A program made the translations under genes and the position numbers. A stretch of 55,445 bases of DNA from Porticoccaceae bacterium (GTDB taxonomy: Bacteria; Pseudomonadota; Gammaproteobacteria; Pseudomonadales; Porticoccaceae), in contig JALOAH010000014.1 in the NCBI GenBank assembly GCA_023228865.1, forward strand, positions 1 to 55,445. The letters run 5' to 3'. A model generated the notes under the pieces. It was not told the origin of the DNA and ran no database searches. It saw only the letters and a list, made by a program, of their open reading frames with translations. Below are positions 16,585 to 26,458 of this stretch, piece after piece (the first letter of the stretch is position 1; each line of letters begins with the position of its first letter).

Positions 16585-19460
16585 TGGACTGGCGGTTACC
16601 CTGGCAACAGAGGGCGGCACCCGCTGAAGCTGGCCATTCCGGGAGCGATGCCTGGCAGCGCCACGTGGACCGTCTGGCCGCAGCGGGAATACCCGAACCC
16701 GGTACCGGCGAGGCGGCAACAGATCGCACAGCCACCCGAGCCGACGAAGCCACCCTGTACCACGTCAACCCCTCCTTTGCCGATCTCCTGCCCTGGGCGG
16801 AATACCAGCCCGATGCCCGCTGTATGCTGCTGGAGGACGGACGGTCCGTGGCGGCTTTCTACGAACTCACCCCCATCGGTACCGAAGGACGGGATAACGC
16901 CTGGTTGTGGCAGGCCCGTGACGCCCTGGAAAATGCCCTGCAAGACAGTTTCGACGAACTCGACGACAACCCCTGGGTGGTGCAACTGTACGCCCAGGAC
17001 GAAACCCACTGGGATCGCTACCTGACATCACTGCGGCGCTATCTCCATCCCCGCGCACTGGGCACCGCGTTCAGCGATTTCTATCTCCGTTTTTTCACCC
17101 ACCACCTGGAAGCCATCGCCAAGCCCGGCGGACTGTTTACCGATGAGACCGTGACCCGGCTGCCCTGGCGCGGCCAGACCCGTCGGGTTCGGCTGGTGGT
17201 CTACCGGCGCGCCGGCGCCGCCCGGCGGACACTGTCACCGGAACAGGCCCTGACGATCACCTGCAACCGGCTGGAGGGAGGCCTGCACAATGCCGGGGTT
17301 CGTGCGCACCGCTTGTCCGCCGCCGACATCCACGATTGGCTGTTGCGCTGGTTCAACCCCCAACCGGATTTTTTGGGGGACTCCCTCACCGACCGCGAGC
17401 GCTTTTACCAGCTCGCGGGCTATCCCGAAGAGGGAGAGAGCGATGAGATCGAATTGGCCTGTGGTCGGGATTTCGCGCAACGATTGTTCTTCGAACAACC
17501 CCGATCGGATATCGACAACGGTTTGTGGTGGTTCAACCGGATGCCCCACCGGGTCGTTACCCTGGATCGCTTGCGTATGCCCCCCGCAACGGGTCATCTA
17601 ACCGGGGAGACCCGCAAAGGCGGCGATGCGATCAATGCGCTGTTCGACCAGATGCCTGAGGACACCATCGCGTGCCTGACCCTGGTGGCCACGCCGCAAG
17701 ACAGCCTGGAATCCCGCCTCAATCACCTGGGCCGCAAGGCCGTGGGCGATACCCTGTCTTCGGAGCATACCCGGCAGGATGTGCAGCAGGCGCGGACCAT
17801 TATTGGCCGGGCCCACAAACTCTACCAGGGGGCGATGGCTTTCTATCTCCGCGGACGGGACCAAGCCGAACTCGAGGCCCGTGGAGTGCAGCTCAACAAC
17901 GTCATGCTCAATGCGGGACTGCAGCCGGTGCGGGAGGAGGACGAGGTCGCCCCCCTCAACAGTTATCTGCGCTGGCTGCCCGCGGTGTTCAACCCCGCCC
18001 AGGACAAACGCCAGTGGTATACCCAACTGATGTTCGCCCAGCACGCCGCCAATCTCGTCCCGGTCTGGGGTCGCGGCCAGGGTACCGGCCACCCCGGCAT
18101 CACTTTCTTCAATCGCGGCGGCGAAACCGTCACCTTCGACCCACTGAACCGGCTGGATCGACAGATGAACGCCCATCTGTTTCTTTTCGGCCCCACCGGT
18201 TCGGGTAAAAGTGCGACGCTGAACAATATCCTGAACCAGGTGACCGCCATTTACCGGCCACGGCTGTTTATTGTCGAGGCCGGCAATTCCTTCGGACTGT
18301 TTGGCGACTTCGCCCAACGCCTGGGACTTTCCGTCCACCGGGTCAAACTCGCGCCCGGCGCCGGCGTGAGTCTGGCGCCCTTTGTAGATGCCAAGCGCCT
18401 GGTCGACACGCCCAGCCAGGTCTGGACCCTGGACGCGGATGCCATTGACGACAACCGGAACACCGATAACGACCAGGGTGATGAACAGCGGGATGTACTG
18501 GGCGAATTGGAAATCACCGCCCGGCTGATGATTACCGGGGGCGAGGACAAGGAGGAGGCGCGAATGACCCGCGCCGACCGCAGCCTGATCCGCCAGTGCA
18601 TTCTGGATGCCGCTCACCGTTGCGCCGCTGATGGGCGACCCGTGCTGACAGAGGATGTACGCGATGCCCTGCGGGAACGCAGCCGGGGCACCGCATTACC
18701 CGAAATCCGGCAGGCCCGCTTACTGGAAATGGCCGACGCGCTGGAACTGTTTTGCCAGGGCATCGATGGCCAGATGTTCAACCGCCCCGGCACCCCCTGG
18801 CCCGAGGCGGACATCACCATTGTGGATCTGGCCACCTTCGCCCGCGAAGGCTACAACGCCCAGCTCTCCATCGCCTATATCTCATTGATCAATACCGTCA
18901 ACAACATCGCCGAGCGGGATCAGTTTCTGGGGCGTCCCATCATCAACGTAACCGACGAAGGCCATATCATTACCAAAAACCCGCTCCTCGCACCCTATGT
19001 GGTGAAGATCACCAAAATGTGGCGGAAGCTGGGCGCCTGGTTCTGGCTGGCGACCCAAAACCTGGACGACCTGCCGAAAAAAGCCGAAACCATGCTCAAC
19101 ATGATCGAGTGGTGGATCTGCCTGTCGATGCCCCCGGACGAGGTCGAGAAAATCGCCCGCTTCCGAGAACTCACCCCCTCCCAGAAAGCGCTGATGCTGT
19201 CCGCCCGCAAGGAGGCCGGCAAGTTTTCGGAAGGCGTGATCCTGTCCAAATCCATGGAGCTCCTGTTTCGGGCGGTGCCACCCAGCCTGTACCTGGCCAT
19301 GGCGATGACCGAACCGGAGGAGAAGGCCGAACGCTACCAACTGATGCAAGCACACGGCATCAGCGAACTGGACGCCGCCCTGCGGGTGGCGGAAAAAATT
19401 GACCGGGCTCGGGGCATCGCCCCATTGCCCCTGGATGACCTGACACCGAATGCCGGCTGA
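16584..19460 (+). CDS. Conjugative transfer ATPase, TIGR03744 (PFL_4706), VirB4/TraC-like
   Basis: A 958-residue ATPase powering pilus and channel assembly. Walker A is GPTGSGKS at 536-543, inside LFLFGPTGSGKSATLNN. A Walker B region, IINVTDEGHII, lies near residue 786-796, and the WFWLATQNLDDL segment follows. The N-terminal 500 residues are the CagE/VirB4-type domain. It starts by TGATG overlap with the lipoprotein gene. In canonical elements TIGR03757, 03756, 03755 and TraG-type genes come next. Here radC and then metal-resistance genes follow instead. Confidence 0.92.
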   Translation: MDWRLPWQQRAAPAEAGHSGSDAWQRHVDRLAAAGIPEPGTGEAATDRTATRADEATLYHVNPSFADLLPWAEYQPDARCMLLEDGRSVAAFYELTPIGTEGRDNAWLWQARDALENALQDSFDELDDNPWVVQLYAQDETHWDRYLTSLRRYLHPRALGTAFSDFYLRFFTHHLEAIAKPGGLFTDETVTRLPWRGQTRRVRLVVYRRAGAARRTLSPEQALTITCNRLEGGLHNAGVRAHRLSAADIHDWLLRWFNPQPDFLGDSLTDRERFYQLAGYPEEGESDEIELACGRDFAQRLFFEQPRSDIDNGLWWFNRMPHRVVTLDRLRMPPATGHLTGETRKGGDAINALFDQMPEDTIACLTLVATPQDSLESRLNHLGRKAVGDTLSSEHTRQDVQQARTIIGRAHKLYQGAMAFYLRGRDQAELEARGVQLNNVMLNAGLQPVREEDEVAPLNSYLRWLPAVFNPAQDKRQWYTQLMFAQHAANLVPVWGRGQGTGHPGITFFNRGGETVTFDPLNRLDRQMNAHLFLFGPTGSGKSATLNNILNQVTAIYRPRLFIVEAGNSFGLFGDFAQRLGLSVHRVKLAPGAGVSLAPFVDAKRLVDTPSQVWTLDADAIDDNRNTDNDQGDEQRDVLGELEITARLMITGGEDKEEARMTRADRSLIRQCILDAAHRCAADGRPVLTEDVRDALRERSRGTALPEIRQARLLEMADALELFCQGIDGQMFNRPGTPWPEADITIVDLATFAREGYNAQLSIAYISLINTVNNIAERDQFLGRPIINVTDEGHIITKNPLLAPYVVKITKMWRKLGAWFWLATQNLDDLPKKAETMLNMIEWWICLSMPPDEVEKIARFRELTPSQKALMLSARKEAGKFSEGVILSKSMELLFRAVPPSLYLAMAMTEPEEKAERYQLMQAHGISELDAALRVAEKIDRARGIAPLPLDDLTPNAG

Positions 19461-19657
19461 CTCTGGTCAGCGACATGCCAAACAGCCGCGATCTGCAAGG
19501 CTGTGATGCGGACACACCGCATTGATCAACCCCGCTCGCACCGCATCCGATTCAGCGAGCGACTACTGCTCAAGCGGTAGTGGATGCCATTGATCCCATG
19601 TCCCGGAGGGCCCAGCCCTTTGGGAGGGAACCCTCCATCACTTTTCCGGAGGTTCCC

Positions 19658-20164
19658 ATGACCACGTCCTTAGCAATCACTGATCCCATTGACGCAACAC
19701 CCCATTGTTTATCCGACACCCGTCGGCGGGAAGAGCGCATCATCGAGCAAGCCATTGCCCTACTGGAACAACGGCTGTTCCAACGGGAGACCGCACTGCA
19801 GAATCCCAACGCGGTGCGGGAGTACCTGCGGCTTAAACTGGCCGGCAAGCCCCACGAGGTTTTTGCCGTCATCTTCCTCGACACGCAACATCGGGTGATC
19901 GCCTTTGAATGCCTGTTCACCGGTACCCTCGACGGGGCTTCTGTGTATCCCCGCGAGGTGCTCAAGCGGGTACTCGAACACAATGCGGGGGCGCTGATCC
20001 TGGCCCACAATCATCCGTCGGGGGTCTGCGAGCCCAGCAGTGCCGACAGAGCCATCACCACACGGCTGAAGGAAGCCCTGGCTTACATTGATGTGCGGGT
20101 GCTGGATCATTTTATCATTGGTGACGGTGTGCCCTTCTCGTTTGCCGAGTCGGGTTTGCTTTGA
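19658..20164 (+). CDS. radC: RadC-family JAB-domain protein
   Basis: A 168-residue RadC-like protein with the JAMM metal-binding signature: HNHPSG (about residues 117-122), then the downstream SxxD (PSSAD). A DHFIIGDG motif lies near the end. It lacks the N-terminal helix-hairpin-helix of chromosomal RadC, as usual for mobile-element copies. Their function is unsettled; DNA repair is the historical label only. The ATG at 19658 follows a GGAGG site six bases upstream, whereas the frame is open to 19580 without a good site. Confidence 0.88.
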   Translation: MTTSLAITDPIDATPHCLSDTRRREERIIEQAIALLEQRLFQRETALQNPNAVREYLRLKLAGKPHEVFAVIFLDTQHRVIAFECLFTGTLDGASVYPREVLKRVLEHNAGALILAHNHPSGVCEPSSADRAITTRLKEALAYIDVRVLDHFIIGDGVPFSFAESGLL

Positions 20165-20575
20165 CATCGACTATTCAATACTCGTTGATTAATCCAACGT
20201 CTACCATTCTCGGAACCGGGGCAGCCTGTTATTCAAGTTGCCCCGGTATAGAATGTCTGGTTGCGTATGGACTACGAAATCACCAGACGCCAAGGTTGCC
20301 CATCAACTACAGTAACAGCCTTATCGATTATTTGAGAATACGCGGTTTTTCTCATTACTTCCTGAATGATTCATCTACCTGAGCCGAAAACCACTGGATC
20401 AGAAAAACGACCCGCATTATGGAATGCTTAACTTCGCTCGCAACTTTCAATCAGCGAAAAGATACCCAATCTCCAAAGCTCATTACATCCTGATACTAAG
20501 CAGACCATCTCAAGCGCTTTCATTGCGCACCAGTGGTACTATCGTGCCCTAGAAAAACAGCGGGAACAGCCTTAA
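20165..20575. other. Intergenic region with a GC-rich hairpin
   Basis: About 410 bases between radC and the broken arsenite permease gene. A hairpin at 20215-20247 pairs ACCGGGGCA with TGCCCCGGT (9 bp, 15-base loop) but lacks a T tract. An open frame of about 47 codons ends in AHQWYYRALEKQREQP and stops (TAA) directly against the ATG at 20576. It may be the remnant of an upstream gene, but I do not recognise it. Confidence 0.4.
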
Positions 20576-21492
20576 ATGCGCGAACAACTGGAGCGCTATC
20601 AAGTCTGGCTTTATCTGGTAGCCATCCTGGCCGGCATGGCCATCGGCTGGATGGCACCAGAGCAGACCCGTCATTGGGAGCTGTTGCTGTGGCCGGCTCT
20701 GGGCGTTCTCCTGTATACCACCTTTACCCAAGTGCCACTGATACATCTCACGTCGGCGTTTCGTGATCGCCGCTTCCTGGCCGCTTTGCTGGCGGGTAAT
20801 TTTTTCCTGATACCGGTGATCGTTGGCGCTCTCCTGCTACTGCTTCCGGAAGATCCCGCCATACGGACTGGTTTATCAGCTTTACCCATCTCGGTGGTGG
20901 GGACGGTGCCCGGGCCATCGCGGCCGCGCCGATCCTGCTGATTGTGCAGCTCTTTTTGCTACCCGTTTATATCTGGCTTTTCATGGGCAATATCGCCATT
21001 GAGCTGGCGATCGGCAGCCACTTGCTGCCGGCATTCTTCGGATTGATTGTCACCCCGCTGATCCTGGCCTGGTTAACCGAACGGTTGACGGAAAAGCACC
21101 CGCGAGCGCAAACTGGTGGGCTGGCTTGGGTGGCTGCCCGTGCCGTTGCTGGCATTGGTGGTGTTTCTTATTGTCGGCTCCCAGGTCAGCCTGGTGATCG
21201 ACAATGGCGCCCTGCTGTGTTCGGCGCTCGTGGTTTTGTACTTTATCTGGTTGCCGCCGCTACCATCGGCAAGGGGCTCAGTGAGCTATTCGGGTTCACG
21301 CCCACTATCGGCCGCACCTTCACCTTCAGCTTTGGTACCCGCAACTCCTTCGTCATGTTACCGTTGGCCCTGTCCCTGCCGGAGCCCTGGCGTGCCGCCA
21401 TCGTTGTCATCGTCTTCCAATCTCTGGTTGAGTTGTTCGGCATGGTGGCGTATCTGCGCTGGCTGCCGCGCCTGATCAGGCATTCCGACTGA
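20576..21492 (+). pseudogene. Broken arsenite permease (ACR3/BASS-superfamily)
   Basis: The region encodes pieces of one arsenic-resistance permease in more than one frame. Frame 1 (from 20576) runs to EDPAI near 20862. The family continuation, TDWFISFTHLGGGDGARAIA, is then in another frame, and about 12 residues that normally carry the conserved Pro-Cys before it are missing. The frame shifts again near 21100 (RKLVGWLGWLPV is read one frame off) and returns near 21235 at a short T run, after which LYLVAAATIGKGLSELF and the C-terminus to 21492 are intact. A deletion plus compensating shifts make a working transporter very unlikely. No arsR or arsC gene is nearby. The T-run shift could be a sequencing error; the deletion is harder to explain that way. 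Confidence 0.8.
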
Positions 21493-21507
21493 GCCGGGAG
21501 CGCAGCC

Positions 21508-22923
<1,416 letters not shown>

Positions 22924-22950
22924 CTATCCGAAAATTACCCTACAATCTCA

Positions 22951-23247
22951 TTACTTCTGATCTGCCGAGCTTTGTTTGAGGGTAGATGGATAACCGGCAT
23001 TGGCCGTGGCCTCCGTCAACTCTGTAACGGAGGTTTGCGTGTCCTCGAAGGTGACCCTGGCTTCGCGCTGCTCGAAGCTGACATCGACCTGCCTGACACC
23101 GTCAACCCGCTTGAGCGCAGTCATTACGGTGATCGGGCAGGCGGCGCAGGTCATACCGGGCACATCCAGCGTGACGGTCTGCTCCGCGCCCCAGAGGGGT
23201 AGACTGAACAGGGCAAACAGTGAACTTACAAGTAAGGACTTTTTCAT
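22951..23247 (-). CDS. merP: Periplasmic mercury-binding protein MerP
   Basis: A 98-residue protein with a signal peptide (residues 1-20, ending LPLWGA) and one HMA domain. The metal-binding motif is GMTCAACP (Cys pair near 33 and 36). It would hand Hg(II) to MerT. It sits 12 bp downstream of merT and upstream of merA. Confidence 0.95.
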   Translation of the reverse strand: MKKSLLVSSLFALFSLPLWGAEQTVTLDVPGMTCAACPITVMTALKRVDGVRQVDVSFEQREARVTFEDTQTSVTELTEATANAGYPSTLKQSSADQK

Positions 23248-23259
23248 GTTGCGGACCTC

Positions 23260-23610
23260 TCAGTAAAACAGGGGTAGGACATAGGGGAACACCGCAGCGA
23301 TGGCGATCAGTAACGCTACGAACCAGAAGGCGGCTTTGTAAACGCCATGCACCCTGGGTGCAGCGCACACATCGCCGGGTTCACAAGCCCTGGTGGGCCG
23401 GTATATCTGGCGCCAGGCCAACACCATGGCCACCAGGGCAGCGCCCAGAAAACAGGGACGATAGGGTTCCAATGCGGTTAAATTACCGATCCAGGCGCCG
23501 GAAAACCCCAGCACCACCAACACCAACGGTACCAGGCAACAGGCAGAGGCCAGCAAGGCTGCGACACCCCCGGCAAGCAACGAACCGCGTCCCGGTTTGG
23601 ATTCAGGCAT
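23260..23610 (-). CDS. merT: Mercuric transporter MerT
   Basis: About 116 residues with three membrane helices. A Cys pair lies in the first helix (SACCLVPLVLVVLG), and a second pair sits in the loop (ACEPGDVC). Both are the known Hg(II) relay sites. The ATG at 23610 is preceded by AGGAGG at ideal spacing. The frame stays open to 23682, but that would run into the operator. It is first gene of the operon expressed from the MerR promoter at 23648-23678. Confidence 0.94.
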   Translation of the reverse strand: MPESKPGRGSLLAGGVAALLASACCLVPLVLVVLGFSGAWIGNLTALEPYRPCFLGAALVAMVLAWRQIYRPTRACEPGDVCAAPRVHGVYKAAFWFVALLIAIAAVFPYVLPLFY

Positions 23611-23647
23611 GGGCAAACCTCCTGTTGTTTTATTCACCACTGTGGCA

Positions 23648-23678
23648 AGCTTATCTCCGTAGTCGACTACGGAGTCAA
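23648..23678 (-). promoter_or_regulatory. MerR-controlled merT promoter/operator
   Basis: On the minus strand -35 TTGACT (23673-23678) and -10 TAAGCT (23648-23653) are separated by exactly 19 bases, the overlong spacer that MerR activators untwist. Within it a perfect 20-bp palindrome (23655-23674, arms CTCCGTAGTC/GACTACGGAG) is the operator. It lies between the divergent merR and merT genes. Confidence 0.9.
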
Positions 23679-23683
23679 GCAAC

Positions 23684-24112
23684 GTGTCCGGTTCTCAAAA
23701 CACATCCATGACCATCGGCAGTCTGGCCAAGGCCGCAGAGATAAACGTCGAAACTATTCGCTACTACCAGCGGCTGGGGCTGATGACAGAGCCTGAGAAG
23801 CCCTTAGGCGGGATTCGCCGCTACGACGAGGACGCGCTGGCACGGCTTCGATTCATCCGCAGGGCGCGATGGCTGGGATTCAGTCTGGAGGAAATCGGAG
23901 AACTGCTGAAACTCGAAGACGGCACCCATTGCGACGAGGCCAAAGCACTGGGCGAGCGCAAGCTGGGCAACGTGCGAGACAAGATCCGCAGTCTTCAGCA
24001 AATTGAAGGCGTGCTCGACCAACTCGTCGAGGAGTGCTGCACCCAGAAGGACAATGTCACCTGCCCACTGATCGCATCCCTCCACGAGGGGTTTGAGGCA
24101 GTTACTCCATGA
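23684..24112 (+). CDS. merR: Mercury-responsive regulator MerR
   Basis: A 142-residue MerR-family protein. The N-terminal winged helix (MTIGSLAKAAEINVETIRYY) recognises the operator. The Hg-binding cysteines are in THCDEAK (C85 counting from the GTG), EECC, and TCPLI (C126 region), matching the three-Cys mercury site. The GTG at 23684 with an upstream GGAG is given; the ATG at 23708 is an alternative start. It is divergent from merTPA across the 19-bp-spacer promoter and would repress or activate both. Confidence 0.92.
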   Translation: MSGSQNTSMTIGSLAKAAEINVETIRYYQRLGLMTEPEKPLGGIRRYDEDALARLRFIRRARWLGFSLEEIGELLKLEDGTHCDEAKALGERKLGNVRDKIRSLQQIEGVLDQLVEECCTQKDNVTCPLIASLHEGFEAVTP

Positions 24113-24220
24113 TGGCAGCAGCAGATCCGCATCTCGAAAAGGCCCATGCATCCCTATCTACTCACGATGCAATCATCGAAGATTTGGCAGCGCATCAAAG
24201 ATCAGGATGATTCCGGCTGG

Positions 24221-25153
24221 CTACCCTCTGACTTGATTCAACTCCACGGTCACATGAGCAAGCTCTTTGTGTACGCCTAAATACCGTTTGATATCGTCAG
24301 GCGCTACGGTTTCATCCACCACGAGCGACAAGATGCACGCGTAGCTCCCCTTCCCTACTCGCCAGACATGCAAATCCGATATTGCCGCCTCTACCGGCGC
24401 CGACTTGATGGCATCGTGTATCTCCGCCACCACAGGCGCATCCATTTCTGCATCCAGAAGCACGCGACCGGTATCCCGCAAAAGCCCGTAGGCCCAGGCG
24501 GACACCAGGCCTGCACCCACAATACCCATTACCGGGTCCAGCCAACTGGCCCCCCACCACTTGCCCCCAAACAAGGCGACAATGGCCAATAGAGAGGTTG
24601 CCGCATCGGTCATGACATGTAGATAGGCAGAACGCAGGTTGAGGTCGTGATGATGGTGATGGCTATCGTGGCTATCCGTGCCATGATGATGAGCATGACC
24701 ATCTTTCAATAACCAGGCACAGGTGAGATTGACCAACAAACCTACCATGGCAATCAGGATCGCCTGGTCATAGTGAATGGGGCTCGGTGCCAGCAAGCGT
24801 TCAACGGATTGAAACAACATCAACCCGGCGACTCCGACCAACAAAATCGCACTGGTATAGCCGCCCAGGATTTCAATTTTCCAGGTGCCGAAGGCGAAGC
24901 GTTTGCTATGGGCCAAACGCCGTGCTGCGCCGTAAGCCAGGACCGACAAACCCAACGCCATGGCATGGGAACTCATGTGCCAACCATCGGCCAATAGCGC
25001 CATGGAGTTGTAAATCCATCCCCCGGCGATTTCCACCACCATGGTAATTGCGGTGAGCCAAACGGCCCACCGGGTGTTTCGTTCCGCTAACGGATTGCCG
25101 TCATCAAAAATATGGGAGTGCTGCCAAGGAATGGTGTTGTCAAATTTTTCCAC
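24221..25153 (-). CDS. dmeF: DmeF-type CDF cation exporter
   Basis: A 310-residue cation diffusion facilitator with six membrane helices. The metal-site motifs are SMALLADGWHMSSHA in helix 2 and HVMTDAATSLLA in helix 5. A His-rich cytoplasmic loop (HAHHHG to HHHHH) lies between helices 4 and 5, and the C-terminal domain contains ISDLHVWRVG. DmeF proteins export Co(II), Ni(II) or Cd(II) in exchange for protons. It is divergent from an RcnR-type repressor with an inverted repeat between them, the same pairing as dmeRF in rhizobia and agrobacteria. The exact metal is not determinable here. Confidence 0.9.
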   Translation of the reverse strand: MEKFDNTIPWQHSHIFDDGNPLAERNTRWAVWLTAITMVVEIAGGWIYNSMALLADGWHMSSHAMALGLSVLAYGAARRLAHSKRFAFGTWKIEILGGYTSAILLVGVAGLMLFQSVERLLAPSPIHYDQAILIAMVGLLVNLTCAWLLKDGHAHHHGTDSHDSHHHHHDLNLRSAYLHVMTDAATSLLAIVALFGGKWWGASWLDPVMGIVGAGLVSAWAYGLLRDTGRVLLDAEMDAPVVAEIHDAIKSAPVEAAISDLHVWRVGKGSYACILSLVVDETVAPDDIKRYLGVHKELAHVTVELNQVRG

Positions 25154-25181
25154 AGGACTGGTACCTTAATGCATCGCGACA

Positions 25182-25200
25182 TATACTATACCCCAGTATA
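25182..25200. promoter_or_regulatory. Candidate RcnR/DmeR-type operator
   Basis: TATACT (25182-25187) and AGTATA (25195-25200) form an inverted repeat around a central ATACCCC tract. Such AT arms flanking a G/C run (TACT-G/C-AGTA) are the known recognition plan of RcnR-type repressors. The site lies in the divergent region 30-50 bp from both dmeF and the regulator. Confidence 0.65.
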
Positions 25201-25226
25201 TATTTACACACTAGAGAACAGTGCAT

Positions 25227-25502
25227 ATGGCACACACCAACAGGGATCAAAAAAAGCTCTTAACCCGGGTTCGACGCATTAAGGGGCAGGCAGACGCCAT
25301 TGAAAAAGCCCTGGATCAGGGCAAGGATTGCACCGCCATACTGCAACAGATAGCGGCTATTCGCGGCGCCATTAATGGACTGATGTCCGAAGTGCTCGAA
25401 GGTCATCTGCGTGAACATCTGGGCGCCGAAGACATTTCTCAGGCACAGCGTCAGCAGGAACTCGATGATGTCATCGACATACTCCGATCGTATTTAAAAT
25501 AG
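25227..25502 (+). CDS. RcnR/FrmR-family (DUF156) metal-sensing repressor
   Basis: A 91-residue all-helical repressor: KKLLTRVRRIKGQADAIEKAL, then CTAILQQIAAIRGAINGL with the conserved Cys (about residue 35) and a GHLREHL His segment. This is the CsoR/RcnR plan. In RcnR-type members an N-terminal His and the Cys and His residues bind Ni or Co; here MAHTN supplies His3. I start it at ATG 25227, although a GTG at 25221 is also in frame. By context it controls dmeF and could be called dmeR. Confidence 0.85.
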   Translation: MAHTNRDQKKLLTRVRRIKGQADAIEKALDQGKDCTAILQQIAAIRGAINGLMSEVLEGHLREHLGAEDISQAQRQQELDDVIDILRSYLK

Positions 25503-25531
25503 GTCATTCAACGATTAGTTCCGAAATACCG

Positions 25532-25909
25532 GTGAAGACATTGCGAACGCAGCTAAAAAGATGGGCCAGACTTATCAGGCAGGACATGTATACGGTGTGG
25601 CTGGTTGCGCGGGACTCTCGCACCCCTCTGCACACCAAAATACTGGCCTTCGTCGTCGGTGCCTATGCTTTTTCCCCTATCGACCTCATACCAGACTTCA
25701 TCCCGGTTATTGGTTACCTGGATGACTTATTGATCGTTCCGGCGGGCATCTGGCTGGTAATAAAAATGACTCCAAAGATTGTCATTCATGAGAATCGCGA
25801 ACGCGCTAGACTCCACCACTCAACGCCGATCAGCCGGGTCGCGGCAGGCGTCATTATCGGTCTGTGGCTATCCGCTATAGCGGTATCAATCTATCTATGG
25901 GGATATTGA
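25532..25909 (+). CDS. YkvA-like DUF1232 membrane protein
   Basis: A 125-residue protein of the DUF1232 family. The core motif is AYAFSPIDLIPDFIPVIGYLDDLLIVP (residues about 47-73), with a membrane helix there and another near 100-122. Function in the family is unknown. It starts from a GTG without a strong ribosome-binding site. It follows the RcnR-like gene by 29 bp on the same strand and could be co-transcribed. It has no direct link to metal export that I can see. Confidence 0.8.
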   Translation: MKTLRTQLKRWARLIRQDMYTVWLVARDSRTPLHTKILAFVVGAYAFSPIDLIPDFIPVIGYLDDLLIVPAGIWLVIKMTPKIVIHENRERARLHHSTPISRVAAGVIIGLWLSAIAVSIYLWGY

Positions 25910-26047
25910 TGGCTCAATTGAATTATCGCCTCCAATTGAATTGCTCAGGCCAGCGCACTACTGACTCACGTAACGCCATGGGAGTCCAGTCCTTTCCATG
26001 CGGTTGCCTTTCTGCTAGGCTCACGATCAAATTCCGGGACCACTTGC

Positions 26048-26395
26048 ATGATTAAACGCTGTTTCATAGTCGCAATGACGCTGTTGATTGCCTTGCAGTC
26101 AGTGGCGTCTATTGCCTATGAAGCACAACCGCACAACCCCGCAATGCCACATTATGATGAGCATTCACACGAATCAGCGGATTTTTCCAGCGAAAATCAG
26201 GCAACCAAGTCGTCTCCCGACAGCCCCAGTCATTCAGCGGACCATTGCCATCACAGCCATAGCTGCTTTCACATGGTATTGATGGGAACCCTCACCAACA
26301 TTTCCGGCTTGACTGCGGGAATAGTACTGTCCGACTACCAAGCCAACTTCACCGCCGGGGTTCAATCCTCCCTTTTCCGCCCTCCTATCGTCTGA
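26048..26395 (+). CDS. CzcI-like His-rich periplasmic protein
   Basis: A 115-residue exported protein with a signal peptide (MIKRCFIVAMTLLIALQSVA). It contains many His residues (HYDEHSHE, then HCHHSHSCFH near 73-82) and a terminal SSLFRPPIV. It closely parallels the small protein at 40078-40431 (shared LIALQSVA and SLxRPPI), and both precede a czcCBA-type operon. CzcI of Cupriavidus occupies the same place and is thought to modulate the system. Metal buffering is inferred from the His-rich segment. Confidence 0.65.
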   Translation: MIKRCFIVAMTLLIALQSVASIAYEAQPHNPAMPHYDEHSHESADFSSENQATKSSPDSPSHSADHCHHSHSCFHMVLMGTLTNISGLTAGIVLSDYQANFTAGVQSSLFRPPIV

Positions 26396-26408
26396 TCCTG
26401 CGAATACC

Positions 26409-26424
26409 TTCCCCACCCGGGGAA
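26409..26424. promoter_or_regulatory. Hairpin between czcI-like and czcC genes
   Basis: TTCCCC (26409-26414) pairs with GGGGAA (26419-26424) across a 4-base loop. It sits in the gap between the CzcI-like gene and czcC and has no T tract. It could stabilise the downstream mRNA or reduce read-through. Confidence 0.35.
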
Positions 26425-26458
26425 CAACTGTCATTTAGACTTTCGTAGGAGCAGTCTC

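Noticed and set aside
17598..18617. 339-codon open frame antisense to the VirB4-like gene
   Set aside because: GC-rich coding DNA leaves long antisense frames; it has no recognisable domain or ribosome-binding site, and the sense gene is certain. The same holds for antisense frames at 12526-13161 and 15405-16154.
20161..20382. 73-codon frame after radC
   Set aside because: It overlaps the hairpin, has no good start signal and no recognisable content.
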